Shown here: in pieces, positions 25,111 through 36,264 of the stretch | Layout: every line of letters starts with the position of its first letter | Numbering within the stretch: position 1 is the first letter of the stretch | Source: Whalleya microplaca | Lineage: Eukaryota > Ascomycota > Sordariomycetes > Xylariales > Xylariaceae | Reading direction: 5' to 3' | Assembly: GCA_022497155.1 (NCBI GenBank) | Contig: MU385733.1 | Location: 434,001 to 498,000, forward strand | DNA length: 64,000 bases | Notes under the pieces: generated by a model | What the model saw: the letters and a program-made list of their open reading frames with translations, nothing else | Told to the model about the DNA's origin: nothing | The model's database searches: none | Position numbers and translations under genes: made by a program

Positions 25111-26809
25111 GTTCGCGGACTCAATGCACTTGAATGGAGGAAGAATATATTAGGACATTGTTTTTGGGGCGCGGACGAGGGAGAAGGTGCAGTTTAAGCG
25201 CTCGCCCTCACAGCCTCGCTCACTGCCTAGCTCCGAGGAAACACCTCGTCTCCGATTCTGCACTTTCGTACTTATGCGTATAACTTGCAGGAGAACAGGC
25301 GGGCAGAAGGCGAATGATATTAATAAAAACTAAATGCACACAATATGACTTGCAGGTGATCGACGCAATCGTATTCTCAAGAACTGATCATGGGGTCCCA
25401 GTGGGTTAACGTAAAAGTTGGACAGTGGGGACACAGGGACAGTCTTGACCGTCGAAGCAATCGCAAGAAATGTTGAGGCAAAGACGTCAAATGACGAGGT
25501 GCTAGCAGCGAGGCGGTGTTTATTCTTAAAGAGAGACAACCCCGGAAAAGGCGTTCACCGTGGGGGCTAAGCCCGGTCTATGAAGTAACTGGTTTTCGGG
25601 TAGATATCCAGACCTTTAGCTTGGATTCTCCCTAGCTGCTTGCCTGCATACGTGGCGCTAATAAGTATTGTCAATGAGGAGGAAAACAACCTCCGGCTCG
25701 GGATAGATGCCGTGCTGCTGCTGCTGGATGTCTTGGTCGGTTTTTTTGGGATGAGGGGCAATAAACAAACGGTCTGCTTACCACGTATAACTGACCTACT
25801 TACCTAGGTGGAGACAGGGGTCTTCGGGCTGTAGTTAGTCTGTCGTCAAAGGGTTGCATCCATCTCTGGACACACGCACAGATCTATTGCTTTCCCTGTT
25901 TTAACAATATGCATGGTGCATAGGAGGATGGATCCCCCTATGCGATACGAATCTACTATGACTACCGGCTTCTTCGTTCCTTTGCCCGTTCGTCTCTATG
26001 TGTGACGTCTTGAATACTATCCGAATACCAGTCGGGCGTCGACGAGCGTGTGTAATCGTCGTAAACCAGGATGACCCCATAAGCATCCTTTCCTCCGGAG
26101 CTATCAGTTCTCACACAGGTTGCCTCGTCGCCCGTGTACAGTTGAAAATTGATCTGGTTTGCTTGATATGTGGCTTTTTGCCCTACCCAACATCGAAGAG
26201 CACTTGTCTTGACATCATGCTGTGTCGCACACTGATGCGGTCAGCAATTCACTCCAGAAAAAATACCTATCATTAGCAAATGGAAAACGGTGATCGCTCC
26301 CAGGACTAGGAGCTTACGACGAATGAGGAGTTATAGCGAAACGCCTCCGCACGAGGGAGTCTATGCAACTAACACGTTCCTAGATGCAATGTCACTTTGC
26401 GTAGGCCAGTAGAGTCAAAATGCTCTCCTCCACGGATATAAGTGTCATGGCTTGGCAAAGCGGCTTGCAGGTCAGCTATAGAATCAGGTTCAGGTGCAGC
26501 GATAATAGAAGATGGCTTATACAACTTGCTATATATATGCCGTGTTCTTTATATACGCGTCAAGGAGAATTTCGAAAGTGGAGGATATGTGTAGCCCTTT
26601 CTTCCACTTCTGGGCAGCTCAACCACGCTACGCTGCCCGTTGCCGAGCACCTTCAAGCCGGAGGTTTCACGTGTGCGACGACCTCTGTTCCAGACGCGCA
26701 GAAGATTGCCCTGGATTTCTGTGTCGCTACCTAAAGTCTCACGGCATCTGGCCGTTATAACTAAGAGCTTCGGATACGGCTTCCCTGGCCGTGAGATGAC
26801 ATGAGTCTA

Positions 26810-27873
26810 TCACGAAAACAGGTGATCTACCGCGGCGCATCCCGAAGCTGCAGGGTAATATCGAGTATATTGGGCTCCCGCTGCGTTGGGACCTCTGAAG
26901 AGCATCAATAATGCATGAGTTCGCGTGGTCAAGGTCTTGGCTGCTATACTAACATATCTACGCTCTTGGATTAGCGAGCATCGAAGCAGATCGACACTAG
27001 CTTCGCAAATCTCTTGTACATAGTGGCGCCATCGGCTAATTATACTGAAGGCTATAGATCTAGTCATACAGTCAGGACTAAATCGAAATCACAGTGAGCA
27101 ATTTTCTTATGGGAACTAGCCAGTCCAAGGGGGCCAAGAAAGAAGATTGTTAGGTAGAAACTGAAGCGGTCCTATGATCACTCCCCTAAGGATCAGCCGC
27201 CAAGTCCGGGACCAAACATTGGTTGGATATCCAGTCCATGTTCTATACTTGGGGACTGATCCGGTTAGAGTAGTCTGTCTATCTCGTGGCCAAAGAATCA
27301 AAATATTTATGTAATGTTATATATCATTAATAAGTGCTTAGATAACCCTTGCAAGCCATCGGTTGCACTAGAGAAGGCAACCACGAGGCCAAAAAAAGAC
27401 TTTGACTTTACCAATGACCATTAGGTATGCGCTCATCGAAGTTTTCAGTAGCCACGTAGAACAATGCAGGAGCCCTATTCAATGACAGGACAAGCTCAGA
27501 CGTGTACGAATCAACCTTGAAGCTATTCTCGATCGATGTGAATGATAAGTAACCTGAACCTCTCATCATATGCCAAATTCGTAAATACGAGAACGAGGCC
27601 CCAAAAAATCTAAGACACCGTCTAGTGAAAAGAGGCTGCCTCGTCTCGCCCTGTACTGCAAGGTACATTGTCAGTATCGCAGGAACATAGGCAAAATGGG
27701 ATGCTACCACACAGAGCCTCGCTGTGGCAAACACGTACGCTTTGAGGACGCTCATTGCTGATATGGATACCGTGATCGAAAACACAAGCCCGCCCTATCC
27801 ACCAATAGTTCCTAGGCGATCCCCATTGGGCCCGGTAAGCTGAGGGCGTTCCGCGATGTTCCGCGGCATACAA
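26810..27873 (-). pseudogene. Possible relic of a multi-span membrane protein
   Basis: Minus-strand segments in different frames read like membrane protein: NYWWIGRACVF from about 27809, then SAMSVLKAYVFATARLCVV, a hydrophobic stretch, and PLFTRRCLRFFGASF down to 27408, then shorter fragments to 26810. The order W-x-GR, MSV, PLF, FFG loosely resembles wax-synthase-like O-acyltransferases. Frames change and no start or splice pattern restores a full gene. A chance open frame is possible. Confidence 0.2.
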
Positions 27874-29147
27874 GGACAGCTCAGCCCAGCCGCTGTCGTG
27901 CTTTGCTTTATAACGTCAGAAACAAGTAGATGGATAATGCCGTGTTCTTCGAAGGGGACCGATTATCCCAGCGGATAGGAACTCGTCCATGATAAGGGGA
28001 AAGCCTCTGGTAGGATTGTTCATGTCCTAAATAGCAAAGCTTATCATTTTTCATCCGTCGTAGTAGGAGGGATCCCAGGACAGAGACGTCTGAAAATTGA
28101 TAAGCTACTGCCATGTACTCTATTCGAGGATCAACGGCCTGTCCTTGTCTATCCAACCACATCCTACGGAGAACACTCCGTTGCCGTAGTGAGATGCTAT
28201 GTCACGAAGTCGAGTATAGGGATGCTTCAGAGTACACCAAGCTTCAGCAGTAGAAACGCATTGGTTGTCTTCGCCCGGCGGTAGTACCGGGGTACTTGGG
28301 GAGTGTGAACATGGTTACGCAACCGAACGCCACAATTCTCAGGGTCTATAGCGATACCAGTTCCTGGGGCCATAGAGACTCGAACAGATGATGGGCAGAT
28401 GTCGTGACAATGACGGGATTCGCCGTAGTATAGCAACAACGGCCTAGGGCCATGTGGATAGAAACCCGACGTAGTCGTCTCAGCAGATCCGTAGATACAC
28501 TTGAACCCCGCTAGCGCCGGGGACGCCTGGTTTCAATCCCCACGAGACACCGCACCTATCCGGGCGGGTGGCCGGCGATGGGCCAACGAACTAGTTCATC
28601 GCTTGGGAAGGCCATTTGCTGGCATCTGAATTAGAGTGGAGGAGACACCGTCACCACTCTAAAGGTTGACAACCAACACGAGGCCATCGGGCTCCGTCAA
28701 TGGACATTTGCGGCGTGAATTCCGTTGATCACTGTCGACCGAGAGCCCGGATAGATGTGTATCGAATCATGATCCGAGGGGCGTTCGCCCGTATTGAATG
28801 AGTTTAATTCGCGATGGGACAGTATAAGGTTTCGGACTGGTTGACAAGGTAAGCGGAACGGACCGATACAGAATTCATGCACATGCGGGATATTTTCTGG
28901 AACCTTGGAAGTCAAGGCGGCGGCGTCACATGCAACGCATTACGAGCGTGAGTGTACAGGTCCGTCACACGATGGTGATGAATGTATGTGTTGTAGACAT
29001 TGGGGTTCGTGGAAGGGTGAGATGTATAATCATCGAGCAATTGTGCAACTGAGATGGACCCGGAGATTTTTTCCAAGACAATTAGCAAACCCCGGAGGCC
29101 AGTTCACAACGGTTTTCAATGGTCCCGTGCTCCCAGACCGCCAGGAA

Positions 29148-29170
29148 CAGAAGCAGAAGCAGAAGCAGAA
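29148..29170. repeat. CAGAAG hexamer repeat
   Basis: Almost four tandem CAGAAG units inside the gene-poor block. Confidence 0.85.
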
Positions 29171-29982
29171 AGGCGAAAACAGAGGTTATTGTAGGACAGG
29201 GGTTATAGCTAATCTGCAGAATGTTCACGACCCCGTTACTTGAAGCAACCCAACATTGAGTAGGCGCCCGCCGTAGACGGCGAGTTTTCAGTGAAGTAGT
29301 TTCCTGAGCAGTGGATATGACATGTACGCAGGTGACTGTTGTATCCGTAGAAGCACACCGTAGTACATCAGATACTCTGAAAGAATAGAAAGTTGGGTTT
29401 CCACTGGCATCCACCACGCTTGGCAATCATAGCTCCCTATCATATCGGATATCGTCATCTTATTGAACATTGAACGGCCATCTGTTAAGTAAAGATCAAC
29501 TAGAGCTCACCCCGAGGATGTTGTCTTCAGCACATGAATAGGTAACAGGCTACAACGAGGTTGCTTGCATTAGTTCACGACTGGAGGTTCCACGATGAGC
29601 TGTCGGATATGATATTGATGTCTCGGGTAGCTTGAGAATCGACCTAGTACGATCGCACCACAGGCACATAACTCCCCACAGCATCTAGAACGCTCTCAAA
29701 ACTCACTGCCAGATCGATTATGTGTTGTCTTCCTTGATGCTTCGATGGGTCGTCTTACGGGGCAACGCGGCGAACGGACGGGCCTATATCGCGCAGTGCC
29801 CCTACCTTATAGCTGTCGAACCCAAGAAGCGTCTGACGACAGCGGTGCATGAGCAAGGTTGAAGATAATTGGCATTGAGAACTTCTTTTAAGGCAGCTGA
29901 ACTGACAGACGGAGTTTTTGTAATTCCCTAACTGTAATGCCGAAACACGCCGCTGTCCCCTTCGTGTCTCCCAGCACCCGCA

Positions 29983-30444
29983 TCATCCGACAAGGTATTG
30001 TTCGATGTCCTTGTCTTCCTCGTCTTCTTGTAGTTCCTGCAGTCGCTTTTCCTCGGCATCTAGCAACTTCTTGACCATATTCCTTTGTCGCTTTCGGGCC
30101 TTCTTTCCCCAGTCTGACGCGGTGGTTTCTGCTTGCTCATCCTCATCGCTATCCTCGGGTATGTCCACCTGTCCTCGTAGCTGATTGGGAGATATCTGTG
30201 CTTTCTGGTCCTCTTCTGCAAACTGCTTCTCAAGCTGCTTCTCTTGGTGTTTTGCGCCCAGCTTGATGATGTATGGCCGGAGAAGAGCATAGGCGCCGAC
30301 GATTATGACCAGTCGGATCCATTGCTTTGGTGTCATCTGGGTAAAGGACTCGCTGAGGTTGTTCGAGAAACGGTCCTTAACCAGCGAAAAGAGCTGGGAT
30401 ATTGAGTCGAACAGATGCGTGACGAGATCTACGAGTTCCGACAT
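29983..30444 (-). CDS. PGA2: PGA2 family ER/trafficking protein
   Basis: Intronless 153-residue protein. One membrane span near residues 43-62 (LVIIVGAYALLRPYIIKLG) separates a short N-terminus from a long, charged, coiled-coil cytosolic tail. The tail ends in the family-typical sequence DIEQYLVG and includes a conserved SDWGKKARKRQRNMVKKLL block. Yeast Pga2 is an essential ER membrane protein needed for protein trafficking. Length and layout fit the family. It is divergently arranged with the CENP-S gene, 555 bases away. Confidence 0.9.
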   Translation of the reverse strand: MSELVDLVTHLFDSISQLFSLVKDRFSNNLSESFTQMTPKQWIRLVIIVGAYALLRPYIIKLGAKHQEKQLEKQFAEEDQKAQISPNQLRGQVDIPEDSDEDEQAETTASDWGKKARKRQRNMVKKLLDAEEKRLQELQEDEEDKDIEQYLVG

Positions 30445-30999
30445 GGTGGGCAGTAGTCAACCGCGTCAATAATGTTGGCGGGCAATGTGGAAGTTCAAGT
30501 TGGTGCTACCAATAGTCGCTGGCCGCACTGGACGTGTAGGAGTATTGGCAGAATGAGAAGAATTCTCAAGAATTCTCAAGCGGAATGATACTTATATAAC
30601 ATCCATTAAATGCCTCGATGCCAGTAGTTATATACAAAAAAGCGGAATGGAAAATAGTTTGGGGACGTGTTAGGGATACCGAGGGAATAAAAGGTTGCGG
30701 GATCGTCGTTGATTTGAGCTGAGCGCTCGAAACTTTTTAGGTTAGGTTACATACAGGCGTTCTGTGGTTGGTAGGCCCCTACACGTATGGGGGCCATAGC
30801 GAGCGATAAAACGATAAAACCCAACTGCGACACATCCAGGCTAAGGTTCTCTAGCTGTCCTTAGCTGTCCTTAGCTGTAAGTGCACGGGCCCACTTTACG
30901 TTTGCCGACGCGCTCAGACGTGTTTTATCGACTATAAGACGAAACCTTCCTATTTCCCCAGCTTTTCTTATTGGCTTCGACGGCAAGCCAAGCTCAATC
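30445..30999. promoter_or_regulatory. Divergent promoter region of PGA2 and CENP-S/MHF1
   Basis: The only DNA between the two start codons, so it must hold both promoters. It contains two short tandem repeats: a 10-base AATTCTCAAG unit twice at 30561-30580, and an AGCTGTCCTT unit about 2.6 times at 30853-30878. Confidence 0.55.
30853..30878. repeat. AGCTGTCCTT tandem repeat
   Basis: A 10-base unit repeated 2.6 times, about 120 bases upstream of the CENP-S start codon. Confidence 0.8.
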
Positions 31000-31503
31000 A
31001 TGGCGGATGGATCTAGCGAAGATGTGCGAGAGGTGAGAATCTCCAACAGGTGCTGTTTAGCAGGATCTCAGGATCTCAGGATCTCAGAATCTCAGCTAAT
31101 ATAGTATTTATTGCATCACAGCGACTGAAAGCCGCACTGTGGTTCGCAGTGGGGAAGATGGTTGACGAAGAAACGCTACGGAGAAACAGAAATGTCACTC
31201 CTCAGTTCATCGGGGCATTGACCGAGATGGTCTGGACACAGATCGGTATGCAAGTCTATTATATGGACAACTCATCTCACTTCTTATTGTATGCGTGATC
31301 ATTTGCCATGCGGGTGAGCTGACGTGCTTCTAGAGAATGTCGCTATGGACTTGGAAAGCTTCAGTCGTCATGCAGGACGGTCTACCATCACCACTGACGA
31401 TGTCTTGTTGCTTGCTAGGCGGAATCACGATCTCCATGCCATCATCAAGGATTTCGTGGATGAGCAGAAAGCTGCAAAGGCAAAGGAGAAGTCAAAACGA
31501 TGA
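31000..31503 (+). CDS. MHF1: CENP-S / MHF1 histone-fold protein
   Basis: Small 108-residue protein split over three exons: 31000-31032 (11 codons), 31122-31245 and 31334-31503. It is easy to miss because no exon exceeds 170 bases. The joined product has the CENP-S signature: RLKAALWFAVGKMVDEE, TPQFIGALTEMVWTQIEN (across the second intron), DLESFSRHAGRSTITTDDV and LLARRNHDL. It ends in a basic tail. CENP-S pairs with CENP-X. The pair acts at the kinetochore and as the MHF complex with FANCM-type helicases in DNA repair. Donors are GTGAGA and GTATGC; both acceptors are standard. Intron 1 consists largely of an 8-base tandem repeat. Confidence 0.94.
31063..31094 (+). repeat. 8-base tandem repeat inside CENP-S intron 1
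   Basis: Four head-to-tail copies of GGATCTCA (the last is GAATCTCA), filling 32 of the 89 intron bases. Each junction creates a CTCAG trinucleotide acceptor look-alike. Confidence 0.95.
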
Positions 31504-32727
31504 GGAAAGACTTATCTCCATGTCTTCAGAAAATAGCCCTCCACTTACAGATGTACCTATGCCTTATGGATAGGGGTATAGGGCAGCTTCACTACCCTTT
31601 GGAATTGAGTGGGTGTGTAAGCAGAGCAGCGGAGTTAGGCTACCTTATGGACCTCATAGAAACAATATCTCCAGATACCAGGGCCAGCAGTAAAGGAATG
31701 CGGCTTCAACTATAGGGTCGGAATCTCACGATGCTGGGCGAGGTGACGAGAGATCAGAAGCAGGCAAAGCTGGAGCGGTTATATACGGGACACAGAAGTG
31801 AAATTCGGTCCTGTTTGCTATAAGAATGGGTTACGCTGCTAACCCAATAGACAAATCGTTCTACCAAAATATTCAAGGTCACTTGACACAGTCTACACCG
31901 TGTCAAATGTGCGGTGTCTCGGTGTCACAGCAATTTCTTGCAACCAGCCCAACCAGCCTGCCTGCTGCTTACACAACAACTGTGACTAGATATTTGCAAG
32001 TGATAAGAAACCTAGACTAAATAAGAATTGCAAGCTTCTCACTGATAAGCCGTACATATAAAGTTTATATACATCAATTGGCCTTTACTGTGTTGCTGAA
32101 TTGTCTGTGAACTTACTTGACCTTGTTGACTTGGTTTTTGGTCGGATGACGCGGAACGGAGTGATGTGGCTGAGGCAAATCAGCAGTGCCACGAATGACG
32201 TAGAATCGTGGCTTCCCGTCATTATAGCGAATCAAAGAATATCGGTGGCGGTGACCCCCTGTAGATAATTGGACTCGGCGCCGATCTGCCGGGGTTAGCC
32301 AAAGGGCTCTATCAAATAGAAAGCGCCACTGAGGACAATCTGCAATCGGAGTGGAGGAGCAGTAAGGGATTAACTGTGAACGCATTCGTCATCGCTACGG
32401 TCAGTTCTGACTTGGAAGTTGGTTCCCAGGGCACTGTGTCCATCATAATGGGTCAACAGCACCTTTACCTAACGGATCGACGCCAAATCTCTTTCATGCT
32501 AAGCATCTAAAACCCTTCTTGACACCCTGTTCTCCCTATCATTATCATTTTCAACTGTCTCCTCTCATCCCATCCTTCACTCTTCATTTGTTACATCTCA
32601 CAAACCCTTTACACTCAGCTTCCGAACGCCTGGGTCCTGTGCCAGGCTTACATATACCGTCATTCCACGACATAGTGATACCAGTACAACTGCGAATTGA
32701 TAGTACGAACACGAGATCTTACCGATT
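31504..32727. other. Intergenic region between CENP-S and the membrane protein gene
   Basis: CENP-S 3' flank, then A/T-rich sequence, then a C/T-rich stretch at about 32510-32640 typical of a promoter/leader. No supportable gene. Confidence 0.6.
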
Positions 32728-33604
32728 ATGGGAGCTAAATCGGGTTTCGCGCTCAAGATACTCCAGTGGTTCATCCGCGGTATCCAGTTCTGTTGCTCCG
32801 CTCTTGTTTTGGCCATCTTCTCATACTTCCTGGCCGTACTTTCAACGCGCGACATAACGATACCAACATGGACTCGTGCCGTTGAGGGTATTTCTGGTGT
32901 TGGAGTGCTTTACACTATTCTTGGCCTTTTGCTGCTGTGCTGCCTGGCGGGCCATCCCTTCACCTCCTTTATTGCTATTGTTTTGGATATCGCCTTTGTT
33001 GGAGGATACATCTACGTTGCGACCGCCAACAAAAATGGAGCCAGCAGCTGCACTGGTGAATTAGACACGCCTTTCGGCACAGGTCAAGCTACCGATTTGA
33101 TCAAGGATCAGACCCCGACCCTCCGACAGGTTTGCCAGATGGAGTCTGCCTGTCTGGCCGTATCCATTGTCGCGATGTAAGCTTATATCATCCCCCCAAC
33201 TTACAGCACTTCTCACTAACTCGTATGATAGCGTTTTCTTTGTGTTCTCTGCATTGTTGGAGGTGGTCCTTGTCCGTCACCGACGCAAGGAATCTCGTTT
33301 TGGTCCTAGTCCGGCCAACAACTACACGTCAGGCTACGGCAGTCGTAGGGGTATCTTCGGCCTGTTCCGCCGCCGGAAGACTGCTGACACCGTGGACCCT
33401 GACAACACCCTGCCTGAGCACACCCATCCTGATCAGGTGCGTCCGAGCTACAATACTGAGTCTACCGCTGTTGGTCATGAGCCAACAACGTACAACAAGT
33501 ACGGCGAATCAGGTTTCCAACACGATGGCCAGGTCGCCTATCCCGAGACCGGTGTTGCCCAGCCGGCTGGCTACCGATACAACGACGGAACCTACACCCG
33601 CTAA
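32728..33604 (+). CDS. Four-span membrane protein, MARVEL-like
   Basis: Exons 32728-33176 and 33232-33604 give 273 residues. Four hydrophobic spans lie near residues 20-40, 58-77, 79-100 and 143-165, the last one crossed by the intron. A loop with Cys residues sits between spans three and four. The cytosolic tail of about 105 residues is rich in Tyr, Gly, Arg and Pro. This is the layout of fungal MARVEL-domain or SUR7-like plasma-membrane proteins. A role in plasma-membrane domain organisation is inferred from topology only. Confidence 0.85.
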
Positions 33605-34503
33605 GGAATTTACGGATTTTTTAGTTTACCATGACGATGATACCATACAGGGAACTAGAATGAAGTGAGGGAAATACGATCGATATCTTCTCGTATAGGT
33701 CTGACATGAGGATTGTCATTCGTTACCTAAGAAGATAAAAAACAACCGATGTACATAGCAAGAATGAGCAGCCAGATTGCACTAATACTTAATGTTACCG
33801 ATGAGGTACGATGATACTTTTAATATAAGTGATGATAATGACACCGCCATCAACTGGCTCTCAATGCTCACTCATTTTTTATGTGATACTTTGAATGATC
33901 AATGTCATCAGACTTCATTACTGAAGTCTTGTCATTTTCAGATAGTTGTCGAAATGACAAGGCTTCTAAGAACTCCCAACGTCTGAAGCGGTCTTGGATA
34001 CTGCAGTACTCAAAATGAACTATTGTATTCATGGTACTGAACCATATTTGCGACATTTCTGACACCATAAGCTTCCAAAGCCTCATATTCTTCATGTCGT
34101 ACTCATCGGATGGGCTTCTATTATGAGATGAAGCTGAATACTGACAGTTTAGCTACTACGGCGTGTCGTCTATTGGTCGCATTTGGAGCGTAAACACGTT
34201 AAAAGTTAAACTTAGTATAAAAGGACAGGTACCCGATAGCTCACGAAAATGGATACACTCGATGAAATCATATTGCATTCATAGGGATAAGATGCAGTCT
34301 CACCAGATCGGAGAAAGGGATCAACGTAGCACTAACAAAATCTCAGCATTTCAGTGTGATAGCGAGAGTAGAGTAAGGGCTGCTGACTCGGCAAATGACC
34401 ATCCCTCAGACTCCAGCTATATCTCTCACGTAGGCTTCAAGTTAGCTAACATTTCACCATTTTTTCTGTTTCTTCATTCCTTCCTTCCTTCCTTCCTTCC
34501 TCC
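33605..34503. other. Convergent 3' flanks of the membrane protein gene and HIS3
   Basis: A/T-rich for most of its length; no gene found. The right end is a TTCC microsatellite that abuts the HIS3 stop codon. Confidence 0.65.
34477..34500. repeat. TTCC microsatellite next to the HIS3 stop codon
   Basis: Six perfect TTCC units (GGAA on the HIS3 strand), beginning four bases after the HIS3 stop, so they form the start of its 3' untranslated region. Confidence 0.9.
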
Positions 34504-35311
34504 CTACACGCTCAAAGTCCCCTTCGTACTCGGCACCTCGCCCTCCCTTCCAGGCACAGCCGTCGTCGCGATCCGGATGGCGACGGCGAGGGCCTTGAAG
34601 GCGCTCTCGGCGCGGTGGTGGTCGTTCTCGCCGCGGATGCAGTCGACGTGGAGGGTGACGCGCGCGGCCTGCGCGAAGCTCTGCAGGCAGTGCGGGATCA
34701 TCTCGCAGCTGAGGTCGCCGAGCTTCTCGCGGCGCAGCCCGAGCTCGACGACGCTGTACGGCCGGTTCGACAGGTCCACCACGGCGCGCGAGAGCGCCTC
34801 GTCTAGCGGCGCGTACGCCGAGCCGAAGCGCGCTAGCCCCGAGGCGCTGCCGAGGGCTTTCGCGAAGGCGTAGCCGAGAGCTATGCAGACGTCTTCGGCT
34901 GTGTGGTGGTCGTCGACTGTGATGTGGTCAGTGACTTATTTATTCATACCGTAGTATAGTGGAAGGGAAAGAGGGAATGGGGACATGGAGTGACTCCATT
35001 AGAGTCGAGGCGCTTATATCTAGTGTGAACGTACTGTGAAGGTCGCCCTTGCAGGCCAATGCCAAACTCCAGCCGGCATGCTTCGCCAGGGCGTGGAGCA
35101 TGTGGTCGAGGAAGCCGATGCCCGTGTCCACACTGATTGTCTGTGATTTGCTCGACTGGCTTGCATGGCTCTCGGTGACGGAGGTCAGCCGGGAATCTGT
35201 ATCGGGCGGGAAGTCTCCACCGTCGAGGTTCAGCGCCAGCTGGATCTTGGTCTCATTGGTGTCGCGAGCAAACGCTGCCCAGCGCTGGGTAGGTTTTTCG
35301 GAAACCATCAT
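34504..35311 (-). CDS. HIS3: Imidazoleglycerol-phosphate dehydratase
   Basis: Histidine biosynthesis, dehydration of imidazole glycerol phosphate. Exon 1 is 35311-35035 and exon 2 is 34916-34504, joined through a 118-base GTACGT intron; the product is 229 residues. Metal-binding His/Glu clusters are visible: [20 protein letters not shown] near 62-81, DDHHTAEDV immediately after the splice, and [19 protein letters not shown] near the C-terminus. The exon junction restores [13 protein letters not shown] exactly. The second exon is much more GC-rich than its surroundings. Starts at ATG ATG, head-to-head with LOC1. Confidence 0.96.
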
Positions 35312-35599
35312 GACTGATTTTTGTGAATGGTTATCACGAAGCTGACATCAACTTTTTCTTTGGTGTTTGGGTATCCGAGCCAGTATCGGCCGCGCTAATT
35401 TGGGAGTTCCAGGGCAATTGACCAACCACGGCTAGGAGAATTACTCGATTTGGGCTGTTCAACTACGCCCCACTTGTTGCCAACCCCCCCAACTTATCGA
35501 TAAAGATCGATCTAAAAATATTTTCTACTACAGCTACGGAGTACTGCATCTCTGCAAACTCTGGACGAAGCTTGGTAAATCCACACAACAAAACACAAG
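35312..35599. promoter_or_regulatory. Bidirectional promoter between HIS3 and LOC1
   Basis: 288 bases separate the two divergent start codons, so both promoters and leaders must lie here or overlap. No specific binding site is claimed. Confidence 0.6.
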
Positions 35600-36264
35600 A
35601 TGGCGCCATCGAGAACAAAGACGGTCAAAAATAAACACGCGGCGAACAAGTCTGGGATTAGCGGGAGCAAGTATTCCAAGAGCGGTCCTCCCGATGGCAT
35701 TGTCAAGTCGAAATCGAACCGCAAAGGCCCACCGCCGTCGAAGCAAGTAAGGGCAAAGGGCGCCGCCAACCCGCTGAGGAAGAAAAAGAAGGTCTACTCA
35801 GAGAAGGAGCTGGGTATTCCGGAATTAAACATGATCACGCCGATCGGGGTTACGAAGCCCAGGGGGAAGAAGAAGGGCAAGGTGTTTGTGGACGATAAGG
35901 TATGTTAGCCTAGGGGTCGCAATTTATGCCTCATCCAGCGATTTAATAAAGCTGACGTATGCTTCGCGAATAGGAGAGCATGAACACAATCCTCGCCATG
36001 GTGCAGGCAGATAAGAACGGCGAAATTGAGTCGAAGATGATCAAGGCGCGACAGATGGAGGAGATCCGCGAGGCACGAAGACTCGAAGCTGAAAAGAAGG
36101 GAGAAGAGAAGAAGTCAAAACTCGAGGAGACCAAGGAGTCACTGAGGAAAAAGAGAAAGAGGAGCCGTCCATCTGACGACACGGGTGGTGATGGAATCAA
36201 AGACGTCGCGTCTGCCGGGACGAAAGCTGTGAAGCCCAAGAAGAAAAGAGTGTCGTTTGCCTAA
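35600..36264 (+). CDS. LOC1: LOC1-type ribosome biogenesis protein
   Basis: Exons 35600-35899 and 35974-36264 give 196 residues, very rich in Lys and Arg. The conserved core [19 protein letters not shown] and [20 protein letters not shown] (across the intron) is followed by a charged helix ([21 protein letters not shown]) and [17 protein letters not shown]. This matches fungal Loc1, a nucleolar factor for 60S subunit assembly that in yeast also takes part in mRNA localisation. Confidence 0.93.

Larger units (their letters stand above)
25111..29982. other. Gene-poor block (4.9 kb)
   Basis: No intact gene found on either strand. The left 700 bases are the promoter of the 928-residue protein gene. 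The rest has only short open stretches; those most like old coding sequence are 26420-26734 (plus) and 26810-27873 (minus). There is a CAGAAG repeat at 29148-29170. Base composition is near that of neighbouring intergenic DNA, not the extreme A+T of the transposon at 38.1-39.7 kb. Confidence 0.6.

Noticed and set aside
28500..28560. tRNA-like T-loop text (GGTTTCAATCCCC)
   Set aside because: No pairing T-stem, anticodon arm or acceptor stem could be built around it on either strand.
34163..34873. 236-codon plus-strand open frame
   Set aside because: It overlaps HIS3 exon 2 on the opposite strand and reads as its GC-rich shadow.
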